From Flavobacteriales bacterium (GTDB taxonomy: Bacteria; Bacteroidota; Bacteroidia; Flavobacteriales; Flavobacteriaceae), in the NCBI GenBank assembly GCA_027033875.1, contig JALVKK010000302.1, positions 1-7,320 on the forward strand: a stretch of 7,320 bases of DNA. Direction: 5' to 3'. The notes under the pieces are model-generated. The model searched no databases, was not told where the DNA came from, and saw nothing but the letters and a program-made list of their open reading frames with translations. This document shows positions 1 through 6,470 of the stretch, one piece after another (position 1 is the first letter of the stretch; the number at the start of each line of letters is the position of its first letter). A program made the translations under genes and the position numbers.

Positions 1-1
1 T

Positions 2-310
2 CTTATCGGTTTTATCGATTTGTTTGATTTCGACCCGAAAAACAAAAGGGCAGGCGTAGGCATTGTGATACATCGTAAATACAGAGCCAAATCTTATGGC
101 AAAGCGGCTTTGCAGCAACTCATACATTATGCTTTTAATGTTTTATATTTACATCAATTGTATGCCAATATTGCAGTTGATAATTTGCCTAGTATCCGTT
201 TGTTTGAATCGTTTGGGTTTGAGAGAACTTGTTTTAAAAAAGATTGGTTGTACAACGGGAAAGATTATTCGGACGAATTATTATTTCAATTGATCAATAC
301 ATCGGAATAA
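2..310 (+). CDS. GNAT family N-acetyltransferase, RimJ/RimL-like (5' truncated)
   Basis: This is the C-terminal 102 residues of a Gcn5-related N-acetyltransferase, which moves an acetyl group from acetyl-CoA to an amine such as a protein N-terminus or polyamine. The frame is open to the left edge (LIGFIDLFDFDP...), so the start and N-terminal strands lie outside the window. What remains has the family pattern: a beta strand GVGIVIH, the acetyl-CoA loop RAKSYGKAA (a variant of R-x-x-G-x-G/A with Ser for the first Gly), the helix ALQQLIHYAF, then YANIAVDNLPSIRLFESFGF, the usual N-x-x-S-x-x-L-F-x-x-x-G-F segment of RimJ/RimL and spermidine acetyltransferase-like proteins. The ending (DWLYNGKDYSDELLFQLI) also fits that subgroup. 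The substrate cannot be told. From memory, a small acetyltransferase just before mltG is common in Flavobacteriia. The family is secure and the exact function is unknown. Confidence 0.88.
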   Translation, partial: LIGFIDLFDFDPKNKRAGVGIVIHRKYRAKSYGKAALQQLIHYAFNVLYLHQLYANIAVDNLPSIRLFESFGFERTCFKKDWLYNGKDYSDELLFQLINTSE

Positions 311-440
311 TGATTGTCCTTGTTCAGTCATCATACACAGTGGATTTTCTATTTCAATGCTTTTTGCTAAAATACAGGGGCATAATCTAATAAGTTGATC
401 AGGGCAAACGCACTATAAAAAAAATTAAAATATTTCTTTT
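311..440. other. Gene-free stretch after the acetyltransferase
   Basis: No credible coding region, promoter match or hairpin terminator was found between the acetyltransferase stop and the hairpin array. The DNA is A/T-rich. The 9-mer AAGTTGATC occurs at 392-400 and again at 722-730 (with AAGTTGATT at 700-708), which may be chance. Confidence 0.5.
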
Positions 441-611
441 AGCCCCGTAGGGGCATTCCTGTTTGTAGTAGAATATAATGCATCACAATACTAAAAGCCC
501 CATCGGGGTGACCTAATAAAATTATCAATAATGCACGTTATAGGTCGCTCCTACGGAGCTATTTGTTACCATTAACTTGTCTTGTTACAAACGGTACGAT
601 CCTACGGAGCT
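441..611. repeat. Nested inverted array of four GC-rich hairpins (REP/BIME-like element)
   Basis: Four short hairpins are arranged as a palindrome. Hairpin A (442-454) is GCCCC-GTA-GGGGC and B (497-509) is GCCCC-ATC-GGGGT, both read on the plus strand. C (547-559) and D (598-610) read on the minus strand as GCTCC-GTA-GGAGC and GCTCC-GTA-GGATC. A is followed by CCTGTTTGTA and D, on its own strand, by CCGTTTGTA. B and C are each followed by GACCTA. So A-B and D-C are two copies of a unit of about 72-76 bp facing each other around a 25-bp centre (516-540). Bases differ between copies in paired positions so that most stems are kept: C-G pairs in A and B become T-A in C. This resembles REP/BIME elements mobilised by RAYT (TnpA-REP) proteins, but no transposase is in the window. 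The family assignment is inference. Confidence 0.75.
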
Positions 612-739
612 GATATTAAGAAATTTGCAAGTCAAAACAATTTGATTAAAATATCATTTTATGAAATTTTCAAATAATATATGTAGCCTCTGCCTTGATA
701 AGTTGATTTATATTTTCAATGAAGTTGATCAATAATCCT

Positions 740-747
740 TAAATTTG
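740..747 (+). promoter_or_regulatory. Predicted -7 box of the mltG promoter
   Basis: TAAATTTG matches the Bacteroidota -7 element TAnnTTTG, 27 bases before the mltG start. No good -33 TTTG is present; the nearest is TTTTC at about 713-717. The predicted transcript would begin near 753 with a leader of about 20 nt. Confidence 0.5.
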
Positions 748-774
748 TAATTCAATAATTTATTTTAATGTAGA

Positions 775-1803
775 ATGAAGAAATATAAGTATATCATATC
801 CGGATTGACATTTATTCTGTTTATTATAATTACATTGTACGGTATTTTGTTTAGTCCGAATATCAAATTGCAAAAAGATAAGATCTTTATAGATGTCCCT
901 CGAAATATTACTGTGGACAGTTTGTCAGCAATATTGGCTCCTTATCTCAAAAACAAAACTACTTTTAAGTTGGCAGCCAAATTAAAACGTTTTAAAAAGC
1001 CTTACAGGGGTAGATACGAAATCAATAACATGATGAATAATAATAGTTTGATAAATTTGATACGAATAGGAAAAAATGTTGAAGTCAGAGTTACTTTTAA
1101 CAACCAAAATTCCATACCGGAATTAGCCGGAAGGATCAGTCATCTGATAGAGCCGGATTCATTAGATTTGCTGCAAGTGATGACAGATGCGGAATTTGTT
1201 AGAGAAAAAGGTTTTTCACAGGATAATATATTATTAATGTATATACCTGATACATATCGTTTTTTTTATAATACGTCATCTGAAAAATTTAGAGCTAAGA
1301 TGTGGCAGGCATACCGGAAATTTTGGACGGAAAAACGACGTCAACAAGCTGAAAAATTGGGTTTAACTCCCGTAAAAGTCGGAATTTTGGCATCTATTAT
1401 ACAAAAAGAATCGACAAAAAGTTCGGAATTACCGCGTATTGCCGGTGTTTATTTAAACAGGTTAAAAAAAGGTATGTTGTTACAAGCCGATCCGACCGTT
1501 GTGTATGCTTACCGGCAACAATACGGCAAAGATTTGGTCATCAAAAGGGTTTTGAATAAACACAAAGCCGTCGATTCGCCTTACAACACTTACAAATATG
1601 CGGGATTGCCTCCGGGGCCTATCTGTATGCCTGATATTCAAGCAATTAAAGCGGTTTTAAATTATGAAAAACATCAATACTATTACTTCGTGGCGGATTT
1701 TAACAAGCCCGGTTATCATATATTCAGTAAAACTTTGGGTGAGCACAATCATAGAGCCGGTCAGTACCATAAAAGTTTAAATAAACATGGGATATATCAC
1801 TGA
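775..1803 (+). CDS. mltG: Endolytic transglycosylase MltG (YceG-like)
   Basis: MltG is an inner-membrane lytic transglycosylase that cuts nascent peptidoglycan strands near the membrane and is thought to help set glycan chain length. The 342-residue protein has one N-terminal membrane helix (about residues 7-27) and a periplasmic domain. The YceG core is clear: MYIPDTYRFFYNTS (155-168), ILASIIQKES (204-213) with the catalytic Glu at 212, GVYLNRL (224-230), LQADPTVVYA (236-245) and SPYNTYKYAGLPPGPICMP (268-286). E. coli MltG carries SIVEKET where this protein has SIIQKES, so the Glu before the lysine is replaced by Gln but the Glu of KE(T/S) is kept. The length is normal. ATG 775 is the first start after an in-frame TAA (766-768) and lies just below a -7 box. 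The next gene is on the same strand 141 bp on but has its own promoter. Confidence 0.96.
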   Translation: MKKYKYIISGLTFILFIIITLYGILFSPNIKLQKDKIFIDVPRNITVDSLSAILAPYLKNKTTFKLAAKLKRFKKPYRGRYEINNMMNNNSLINLIRIGKNVEVRVTFNNQNSIPELAGRISHLIEPDSLDLLQVMTDAEFVREKGFSQDNILLMYIPDTYRFFYNTSSEKFRAKMWQAYRKFWTEKRRQQAEKLGLTPVKVGILASIIQKESTKSSELPRIAGVYLNRLKKGMLLQADPTVVYAYRQQYGKDLVIKRVLNKHKAVDSPYNTYKYAGLPPGPICMPDIQAIKAVLNYEKHQYYYFVADFNKPGYHIFSKTLGEHNHRAGQYHKSLNKHGIYH

Positions 1804-1848
1804 AAATTAAGTGCTTTTCTGTCAATTTTTCAAAATTTTCCCATAAAA

Positions 1849-1879
1849 TTAGGAATTTAAAAAAATGGTATTATCTTTG
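1849..1879 (+). promoter_or_regulatory. Predicted promoter of the lysozyme-like gene
   Basis: TATCTTTG (1872-1879) is a perfect TAnnTTTG -7 element. TTAG (1849-1852), one base off the -33 TTTG, lies 19 bp upstream, within the usual spacing. Transcription would start near 1885, giving a leader of about 60 nt, longer than for the other genes here. This indicates that the gene is transcribed separately from mltG. Confidence 0.65.
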
Positions 1880-1890
1880 CAGCCGAATTT

Positions 1891-1932
1891 TTGCATTTTA
1901 TAAATTAGTTTTAAACTTTTGGATAAATGCAA
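1891..1932 (+). promoter_or_regulatory. Possible hairpin in the leader of the lysozyme-like gene
   Basis: TTGCATTT (1891-1898) is perfectly complementary to AAATGCAA (1925-1932), with a 26-base A/T-rich loop. It sits between the predicted transcription start and the start codon at 1945. The stem has only two G-C pairs, so it would be weak and may be chance. Confidence 0.25.
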
Positions 1933-1944
1933 TAAATCAGGTTT

Positions 1945-2610
1945 ATGAAACAAATCATTATCAGGAATATGAAATGGTTGTTTTTTGCAGGTTTGACATT
2001 TGTTTTGGTAAGTTTTGCCAATGATATGTTTGATACTCATACAATTGAAATTGTAAACATCAAACCGGTTTCACATCATTTTCAGTATGTACCGACACAA
2101 GATCAATTACTGCAAAACAATCATAAAAAAGAAACCGCGAAGATTCCTTTTGTAGAAAAAGACTTTGTGGGATTTAAAGAAGCCCTTGCTTTTAAAGAAT
2201 CGCAAGGAAAGTATAACAGAGTGAATACTTTGGGTTATTTGGGTAAATATCAATTCGGAAAATCAACTTTACTTGAGTTGAATATCGACCCCAAAGGTTT
2301 TTTGAAAAATCCTTTGTTGCAAGAGAAAGCTTTTTTGGCAAATCTTGAAAAGAATAAGTGGATTTTGCGAAAAGAAATCAAAAAATACAGCGGTAAATGG
2401 ATCAACGGTGTCAAAATTACGGAATCCGGTATTTTGGCTGCAGCACATTTGGGAGGTGCAGGTGCCGTTCAGAAATTTTTGTGGTCCTACGGACAAGAAA
2501 CCATGCAAGACGCTTACGGTACCAAAATTGAACATTACTTGCGTAAATTTTCGGGTTACGATTTGAGTAATATCAAACCCAAGAAACAACCCGTTGTTGA
2601 TTTGAAATAA
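1945..2610 (+). CDS. Secreted lysozyme-fold (SLT/goose-lysozyme-like) protein, probable peptidoglycan hydrolase
   Basis: The 221-residue protein has an N-terminal signal or anchor (WLFFAGLTFVLVSFA, 11-25), a low-complexity linker to about residue 70, and a compact domain from 74 to about 205. That domain looks like a lytic-transglycosylase/lysozyme fold: FKEALAFKESQGKY (77-90) offers a catalytic Glu at 85, GYLGKYQFG (97-105) matches the G-x-x-G-x-x-Q-F segment common in such enzymes, and ILAAAHLGGAGAVQKFL (163-179) matches the A-x-H-x-G-G helix. Similar flavobacterial proteins are often labelled peptidoglycan-binding, but no LysM domain is seen here. The start is uncertain. ATG 1945 is the first after an in-frame TAA (1933-1935). 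ATG 1969, just after AGGA, would give MKWLFFAG, a more typical signal peptide. Activity is inferred from motifs only. Confidence 0.7.
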   Translation: MKQIIIRNMKWLFFAGLTFVLVSFANDMFDTHTIEIVNIKPVSHHFQYVPTQDQLLQNNHKKETAKIPFVEKDFVGFKEALAFKESQGKYNRVNTLGYLGKYQFGKSTLLELNIDPKGFLKNPLLQEKAFLANLEKNKWILRKEIKKYSGKWINGVKITESGILAAAHLGGAGAVQKFLWSYGQETMQDAYGTKIEHYLRKFSGYDLSNIKPKKQPVVDLK

Positions 2611-2654
2611 GTTTATTGTTCAATTATTCATACTAGCTAACACACAAGACAGTA

Positions 2655-2747
2655 ATAAAATAAACCGGCTCGTAAAACGAGCCGGTTTTTCAATGTGTGT
2701 TGTTAACCTAAAATTCACATTATGAAAAACGATTTTAAATCATTAAT
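2655..2747 (-). ncRNA. Candidate small RNA between the convergent genes
   Basis: A complete minus-strand promoter (2753-2784) points at the terminator hairpin (2662-2688), so transcription from about 2747 to about 2655 would give an RNA of roughly 90 nt. Its 3' part would be the 12-bp hairpin followed by a U-rich tail, with an outer 8-bp stem possible. Its 5' part (2700-2747) is A/U-rich and has no usable reading frame (the ATGs meet a stop within two codons). If the terminator leaked, the RNA would run antisense into the 3' end of the lysozyme-like gene. No known RNA family was recognised. The ends are predictions. Confidence 0.35.
2662..2690. terminator. Strong intrinsic terminator, probably bidirectional
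   Basis: A perfect 12-bp stem (AAACCGGCTCGT, 2662-2673, with ACGAGCCGGTTT, 2677-2688) closes on a 3-base loop and is followed by T residues on the plus strand. On the minus strand it is followed by TTTATTTTATTA. A further perfect 8-bp outer pairing, AACACACA (2639-2646) with TGTGTGTT (2694-2701), could extend the structure. It ends the lysozyme-like gene and would also stop leftward transcripts. Confidence 0.9.
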
Positions 2748-2752
2748 CAATG

Positions 2753-2784
2753 CAAAGTTAACGTAAAAAATATTAATAAACAAA
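2753..2784 (-). promoter_or_regulatory. Complete Bacteroidota-type promoter with no downstream gene
   Basis: On the minus strand TTTG (2781-2784), a 20-bp spacer and TAACTTTG (2753-2760) match both consensus elements (-33 TTTG, -7 TAnnTTTG) perfectly. It is the best promoter match found in this window. It lies after the stop of the minus-strand synthase gene and no reading frame follows it before the terminator. Confidence 0.5.
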
Positions 2785-2830
2785 ATTTTTTTTAGATATT
2801 ATTTTATTGATTGATAATCTTCAATAGCCA

Positions 2831-4093
2831 TTATTGATGGCGCATTTTTTTTATCATTTCGTCGCCTATTTTTTTATAAACACCTGATTCCAATTTGCTT
2901 CTAATAGCTGAAAAAGCCTTAACGGTGATATCTATATCTTCTTGTGTGTGAACAGCTGTAGGTATCAATCGTAAAAGAATCATTCCTTTGGGAATAACCG
3001 GATATATAACGATTGAAGTAAAGACATTATATTTTTCGCGCAAATCTTTCACCATAACCATAGCTTCGGGAACACTTCCTTCGAGATAAACCGGGGTGAT
3101 AACCGTATTGGTCAATCCCAGATCAAATCCGGCATCGCGTAAACCTTTTTGCAGAGCGGTTGCCACCGACCACAATTTATTTTTCAGTTCCGGACTTTTT
3201 CTCAACAATTCCAAACGTTTTAAAGCACCTTCAACCATTGGCATCGGTAAAGATTTGGCAAAAACCTGTGAACGCATATTGTATTTAAGATATTGAATCA
3301 AATCTTTTTCACCGGCGACAAAAGCGCCTATACCTGCCATAGATTTGGCAAAAGTGGCAAAATAAATATCGATGTCGTCTTGTACGCCTTGTTCTTCACC
3401 GGCTCCGGCTCCGGTTTTTCCCAAAGTTCCGAATCCGTGCGCATCGTCAACAAGTAAACGAAAGCTATACTTTTTTTTCAAAGCAACGATTTCTTTGAGT
3501 TTTCCTTGTTCGCCACGCATACCGAAAACCCCTTCTGTAATCACCAAGATACCGCCGTTATTCTTATCGGCAACTTTGGTAGCGCGTTCGAGCATTTTGT
3601 CCAAACTTTTGATATCGTTATGTCTGAAAGTATAACGTTTGCCCTGATGAAGCCGGCAACCGTCAATAATACTGGCATGCGAATCGCTGTCGTAAACAAT
3701 CACATCATTTTTGGTAACCAAGCTGTCAATGATGGAAACATTACCTTGATAACCGAAATTGAGTAAGTATGCCGATTCTTTGTTTACAAATTCAGCCAAC
3801 TCTTTTTCTAACTGTTCATGTTTTACGGTTTGCCCCGACATGGCACGGGCGCCCATTGGATAAGCCATTCCCCACTTTGCAGCCGATTCAGCATCTGCTT
3901 TTTTAACTTCGGGGTGGTTGGCCAATCCCAAGTAGTTATTGATACTCCAAGTAATCATTTCTTTACCGTTGAATATCATTCGGTTGGAAATTTGTCCTTC
4001 AAATTTCGGAAAAACGTAATAGCCTTCAGCAACATCTGCGTAGTTACCTAAAGGTCCTTTATCTTTTTTTAATCTTTCAAATATGTCTTTCAT
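2831..4093 (-). CDS. PLP-dependent alpha-oxoamine synthase, serine palmitoyltransferase / cysteate acyltransferase-like
   Basis: This 420-residue cytoplasmic enzyme belongs to the alpha-oxoamine synthase family (serine palmitoyltransferase, AONS/BioF, KBL), which condenses an amino acid with an acyl thioester and releases CO2. Expected residues are present: His139 in SDSHASIIDG stacks on the cofactor, Asp216 and His219 in VDDAHGFGTLGKTG bind it, Lys250 in FATFAKSMAGIGAF forms the Schiff base, and Arg375 in LLRLIPTA is placed to hold the substrate carboxylate. Spacings D216-H219 and H219-K250 equal those of Sphingomonas SPT (D231, H234, K265). The long N-terminus (MKDIFERLKK..PLGNYAD) and the FAKS motif, rather than a biotin-type GKA, fit the Bacteroidota lipid-forming branch. 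The product is therefore probably a sphingoid base, or capnine if cysteate is used as in Flavobacterium sulfonolipids. BioF or KBL activity is less likely: no bio genes or threonine dehydrogenase lie nearby. The gene has its own promoter and appears monocistronic. Confidence 0.88.
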   Translation of the reverse strand: MKDIFERLKKDKGPLGNYADVAEGYYVFPKFEGQISNRMIFNGKEMITWSINNYLGLANHPEVKKADAESAAKWGMAYPMGARAMSGQTVKHEQLEKELAEFVNKESAYLLNFGYQGNVSIIDSLVTKNDVIVYDSDSHASIIDGCRLHQGKRYTFRHNDIKSLDKMLERATKVADKNNGGILVITEGVFGMRGEQGKLKEIVALKKKYSFRLLVDDAHGFGTLGKTGAGAGEEQGVQDDIDIYFATFAKSMAGIGAFVAGEKDLIQYLKYNMRSQVFAKSLPMPMVEGALKRLELLRKSPELKNKLWSVATALQKGLRDAGFDLGLTNTVITPVYLEGSVPEAMVMVKDLREKYNVFTSIVIYPVIPKGMILLRLIPTAVHTQEDIDITVKAFSAIRSKLESGVYKKIGDEMIKKMRHQ

Positions 4094-4123
4094 TTCTAAT
4101 TATATATGTATAAAATTATGTTG

Positions 4124-4155
4124 CAAATGTAAGAATATTTTGTGTATTTAACAGA
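4124..4155 (-). promoter_or_regulatory. Predicted promoter of the alpha-oxoamine synthase gene
   Basis: On the minus strand TACATTTG (4124-4131) matches TAnnTTTG, and TCTG (4152-4155), one base off TTTG, lies 20 bp upstream. The predicted start near 4118 gives a leader of about 25 nt. Confidence 0.55.
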
Positions 4156-4249
4156 TGTGAGTACAGTGGCTTTTTTTTTCGGATTTGTGAATACCTGTTT
4201 TTCTCAATTTTAACAAAATTTAAGTAGAAAAAACTTATTAATTATTCCT

Positions 4250-4257
4250 TATATTTG
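4250..4257 (+). promoter_or_regulatory. Predicted -7 box of the M3 peptidase gene
   Basis: TATATTTG matches the TAnnTTTG element, 23 bases before the start codon, so the leader would be short. No convincing -33 TTTG lies at the right distance. It forms a divergent promoter region with the synthase gene promoter. Confidence 0.45.
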
Positions 4258-4280
4258 TTGTCAACTTAAAATTCTGAATT

Positions 4281-6422
4281 ATGAAAAATTATTTATATCT
4301 AATGTTATTTCTTTTTTTGATGAATTCTTGTCAAAATACTTCGGATAAACATGTTGAAAATAAAAATGATGTTATGAATGAAAGTCTTACGCAAAATGTT
4401 TTGTTGCAAACATGGGATACCCCGTTTGGTACACCGCCATTTGATAAAATAAAAAGTGAAGATTATTTGCCGGCTTTTGAAAGGGCTATCAAAATGCACG
4501 ATGAAGAAATAGACGCGATAGTCAATAATCAGTCGGAACCGACTTTCAAAAACACTATTGTTGCACTGGAACAAAGCGGTCAAAAACTCAAACAAATTCA
4601 ACATATTTTTGATGCTGTTGAATCTGCCAATACAGATGATGTGTTAAAAAATACGTCTAAAATAATAAATCCGGAATTGGCCGTTCACTACGATAAAATC
4701 AGCATGAACAAAAAACTGTTTGAGCGTATCAATACCGTGTATCAACAAAAAGATCATTTGAATTTGGATGATGAAGACAGTCGTTTATTGGAAGAAACTT
4801 ACAAAAATTTTGTACGTTCGGGTGTTAATTTGCCTGCAGGTAAGCAAAAACGTTTGCAAACTATCAACAAGGAGTTGGCATCTTTACAACAACAATTCAA
4901 TGATAATTTGTTGGCAGAAACTAATGATTTTGAACTCTATGTAACAGACAAAAAGGATTTAGGCACAATGCCCAAACAAGCTGTGGATGCAGCTGCGGAA
5001 GAAGCTCAAAAACGCGGTCATAAAACCGGTTGGTCTTTTACTTTGCAACGCCCCAGTATTTATCCTTTTTTAGATTATTCACCAAACAGAGCTTTGCGTA
5101 AGAAAATTTTTAATGCTTATGCCAATCGCGGCAACAATAACAATGCACACGACAACAAAAAAGTATTGGAAAAAATGCTGCAATTGCGTGCCGAAAAAGC
5201 ACATTTGCTTGGTTATGATAATTATGCGCAATATGTTTTGGTTGAGAATATGGCCGAAAAACCGGAAAAAGTGTATGATTTGCTAAACAAAGTTTGGCAA
5301 CCGGCATTAAATACAGCCAAACATGATAGAGATCAATTGGTGGCTATGATGCGTAAAGACGGCATAAAAGGTGAGTTTAAACCCAGTGATTGGCGTTATT
5401 ATGTGCGAAAAATCAGAGAACAAAAATATAATTTTGACGAGAGTGTAACCAAGCCGTATTTTGAAGTGAATGCCGTAAGGGACGGTGCATTTTTGTTGGC
5501 AAACAAGCTGTTTGGGTTAAACTTCAAGCCTTTAAAGAATGTACCGGTTTGGCACAAAGATCAGCAGGTGTTTGAAGTGACAGACAACGTTGACAAGCAC
5601 GTTGGAGTTATTTATATGGACTTTTTTGCACGTCCCAGCAAACGTGGTGGTGCTTGGATGAACGAACTACGTATGCAGTCTAATGTTGACGGTAAATTTG
5701 TAACACCTATTGTTACTAATAATTTTAATTTTCCGGCACCTACCAAATCCATGCCGAGCTTGTTGAGTTTTTCTCAAGCGCAAACGGTGTTTCATGAGTT
5801 TGGACACGGCTTACACGGCTTGTTATCCAATGTCAAATATGCTTCGTTATCAGGTACAAATGTACCACGGGATTTTGTGGAATTTCCATCGCAAGTAATG
5901 GAAAATTGGATGAGTCACCCCGATATGCTAAAATATTATGCCAAACATTATCAAACCGGTAAAATCATTCCGCAAGAATTAATCAAAAAAATGAATGATG
6001 CTAACAGATTTAATGAAGGCTTTAGAAGTGTAGAATATCTGGCTGCCTCGTTTTTAGATATGGATTGGCACACGATTAACGATACATTGCCTCGCAAAAC
6101 ACTTGATTTTGAACGAAAAGCCATGCAAAAAATCGGGTTGATAAGCGAAATTATTCCACGATATCGTTCTACATATTATGCACATATTTTCGGCGGTGGG
6201 TATGCTGCCGGTTATTACAGTTATCTGTGGTCGGAAGTATTGGACGCCGATACGTTTGATGCTTTTGTAAAGTCGGGTAATATCTTTAATCCGGAATTAG
6301 CACGGCGGTACAAAAAAATGATAAGCAGCGGCGGTACCAAACCGGGTATGCAACTCTACAAAGAATTTATGGGACGTGCGCCTAAAATTAATGCTCTGTT
6401 GAAAAAGAAAGGGTTTAATTAG
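4281..6422 (+). CDS. dcp: M3 family metallopeptidase (peptidyl-dipeptidase Dcp-like), probable lipoprotein
   Basis: This is a zinc peptidase of the M3 (thimet oligopeptidase) family, which cleaves short peptides; Dcp-type members remove C-terminal dipeptides. The 713-residue protein has the zinc motif HEFGH at 505-509 (Glu506 catalytic) and the third ligand Glu534 in DFVEFPSQ, 29 residues after the first His as in E. coli Dcp. The substrate loop YAHIFGGGYAAGYYSYLW (633-650) supplies the conserved His and Tyr residues. TPFGTPPFDKIKSEDYLPAF (47-66) is the typical N-terminal start of Dcp/OpdA proteins. The first 17 residues are a lipoprotein signal ending in LMNSC (Cys17), so the enzyme is probably anchored in the envelope rather than cytosolic like E. 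coli Dcp. Met at -3 makes the lipobox slightly atypical. ATG 4281 follows an in-frame TGA (4275-4277). Dipeptidyl specificity is inferred by family. Confidence 0.93.
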   Translation: MKNYLYLMLFLFLMNSCQNTSDKHVENKNDVMNESLTQNVLLQTWDTPFGTPPFDKIKSEDYLPAFERAIKMHDEEIDAIVNNQSEPTFKNTIVALEQSGQKLKQIQHIFDAVESANTDDVLKNTSKIINPELAVHYDKISMNKKLFERINTVYQQKDHLNLDDEDSRLLEETYKNFVRSGVNLPAGKQKRLQTINKELASLQQQFNDNLLAETNDFELYVTDKKDLGTMPKQAVDAAAEEAQKRGHKTGWSFTLQRPSIYPFLDYSPNRALRKKIFNAYANRGNNNNAHDNKKVLEKMLQLRAEKAHLLGYDNYAQYVLVENMAEKPEKVYDLLNKVWQPALNTAKHDRDQLVAMMRKDGIKGEFKPSDWRYYVRKIREQKYNFDESVTKPYFEVNAVRDGAFLLANKLFGLNFKPLKNVPVWHKDQQVFEVTDNVDKHVGVIYMDFFARPSKRGGAWMNELRMQSNVDGKFVTPIVTNNFNFPAPTKSMPSLLSFSQAQTVFHEFGHGLHGLLSNVKYASLSGTNVPRDFVEFPSQVMENWMSHPDMLKYYAKHYQTGKIIPQELIKKMNDANRFNEGFRSVEYLAASFLDMDWHTINDTLPRKTLDFERKAMQKIGLISEIIPRYRSTYYAHIFGGGYAAGYYSYLWSEVLDADTFDAFVKSGNIFNPELARRYKKMISSGGTKPGMQLYKEFMGRAPKINALLKKKGFN

Positions 6423-6464
6423 TTGAAAGTTTGTAAAGTTCATAATGTTTGTAATGTTAGTATA
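6422..6464 (+). repeat. 9-bp tandem repeat, consensus GTTNRTAAW
   Basis: Right after the peptidase stop there are four successive 9-mers, GTTTGTAAA, GTTCATAAT, GTTTGTAAT and GTTAGTATA (6429-6464), preceded by a partial GTTGAAA (6422-6428). Units 1 and 3 differ at one base. Confidence 0.65.
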
Positions 6465-6470
6465 GAGTAT

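Noticed and set aside
441..611. CRISPR array
   Set aside because: The repeated hairpins are inverted relative to one another, diverge in sequence and have unequal spacing (about 42 to 38 bp between hairpins). No cas gene is present.
441..611. Ordinary intrinsic terminators of the acetyltransferase gene
   Set aside because: The 5-bp hairpins lack following T-runs and occur in a symmetrical set of four, which a simple terminator would not need.
1804..1860. Terminator after mltG
   Set aside because: The sequence is A/T-rich, but no stem with G-C pairs followed by a T-run could be found. The next gene's promoter starts at 1849.
2269..2589. Long minus-strand frame opposite the lysozyme-like gene
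   Set aside because: It is fully antisense to a gene with clear motifs, matches no family, and its composition reflects the opposite strand.
3372..3766. Plus-strand frames opposite the oxoamine synthase
   Set aside because: They lie opposite the PLP-binding core, whose catalytic residues are all intact on the minus strand.
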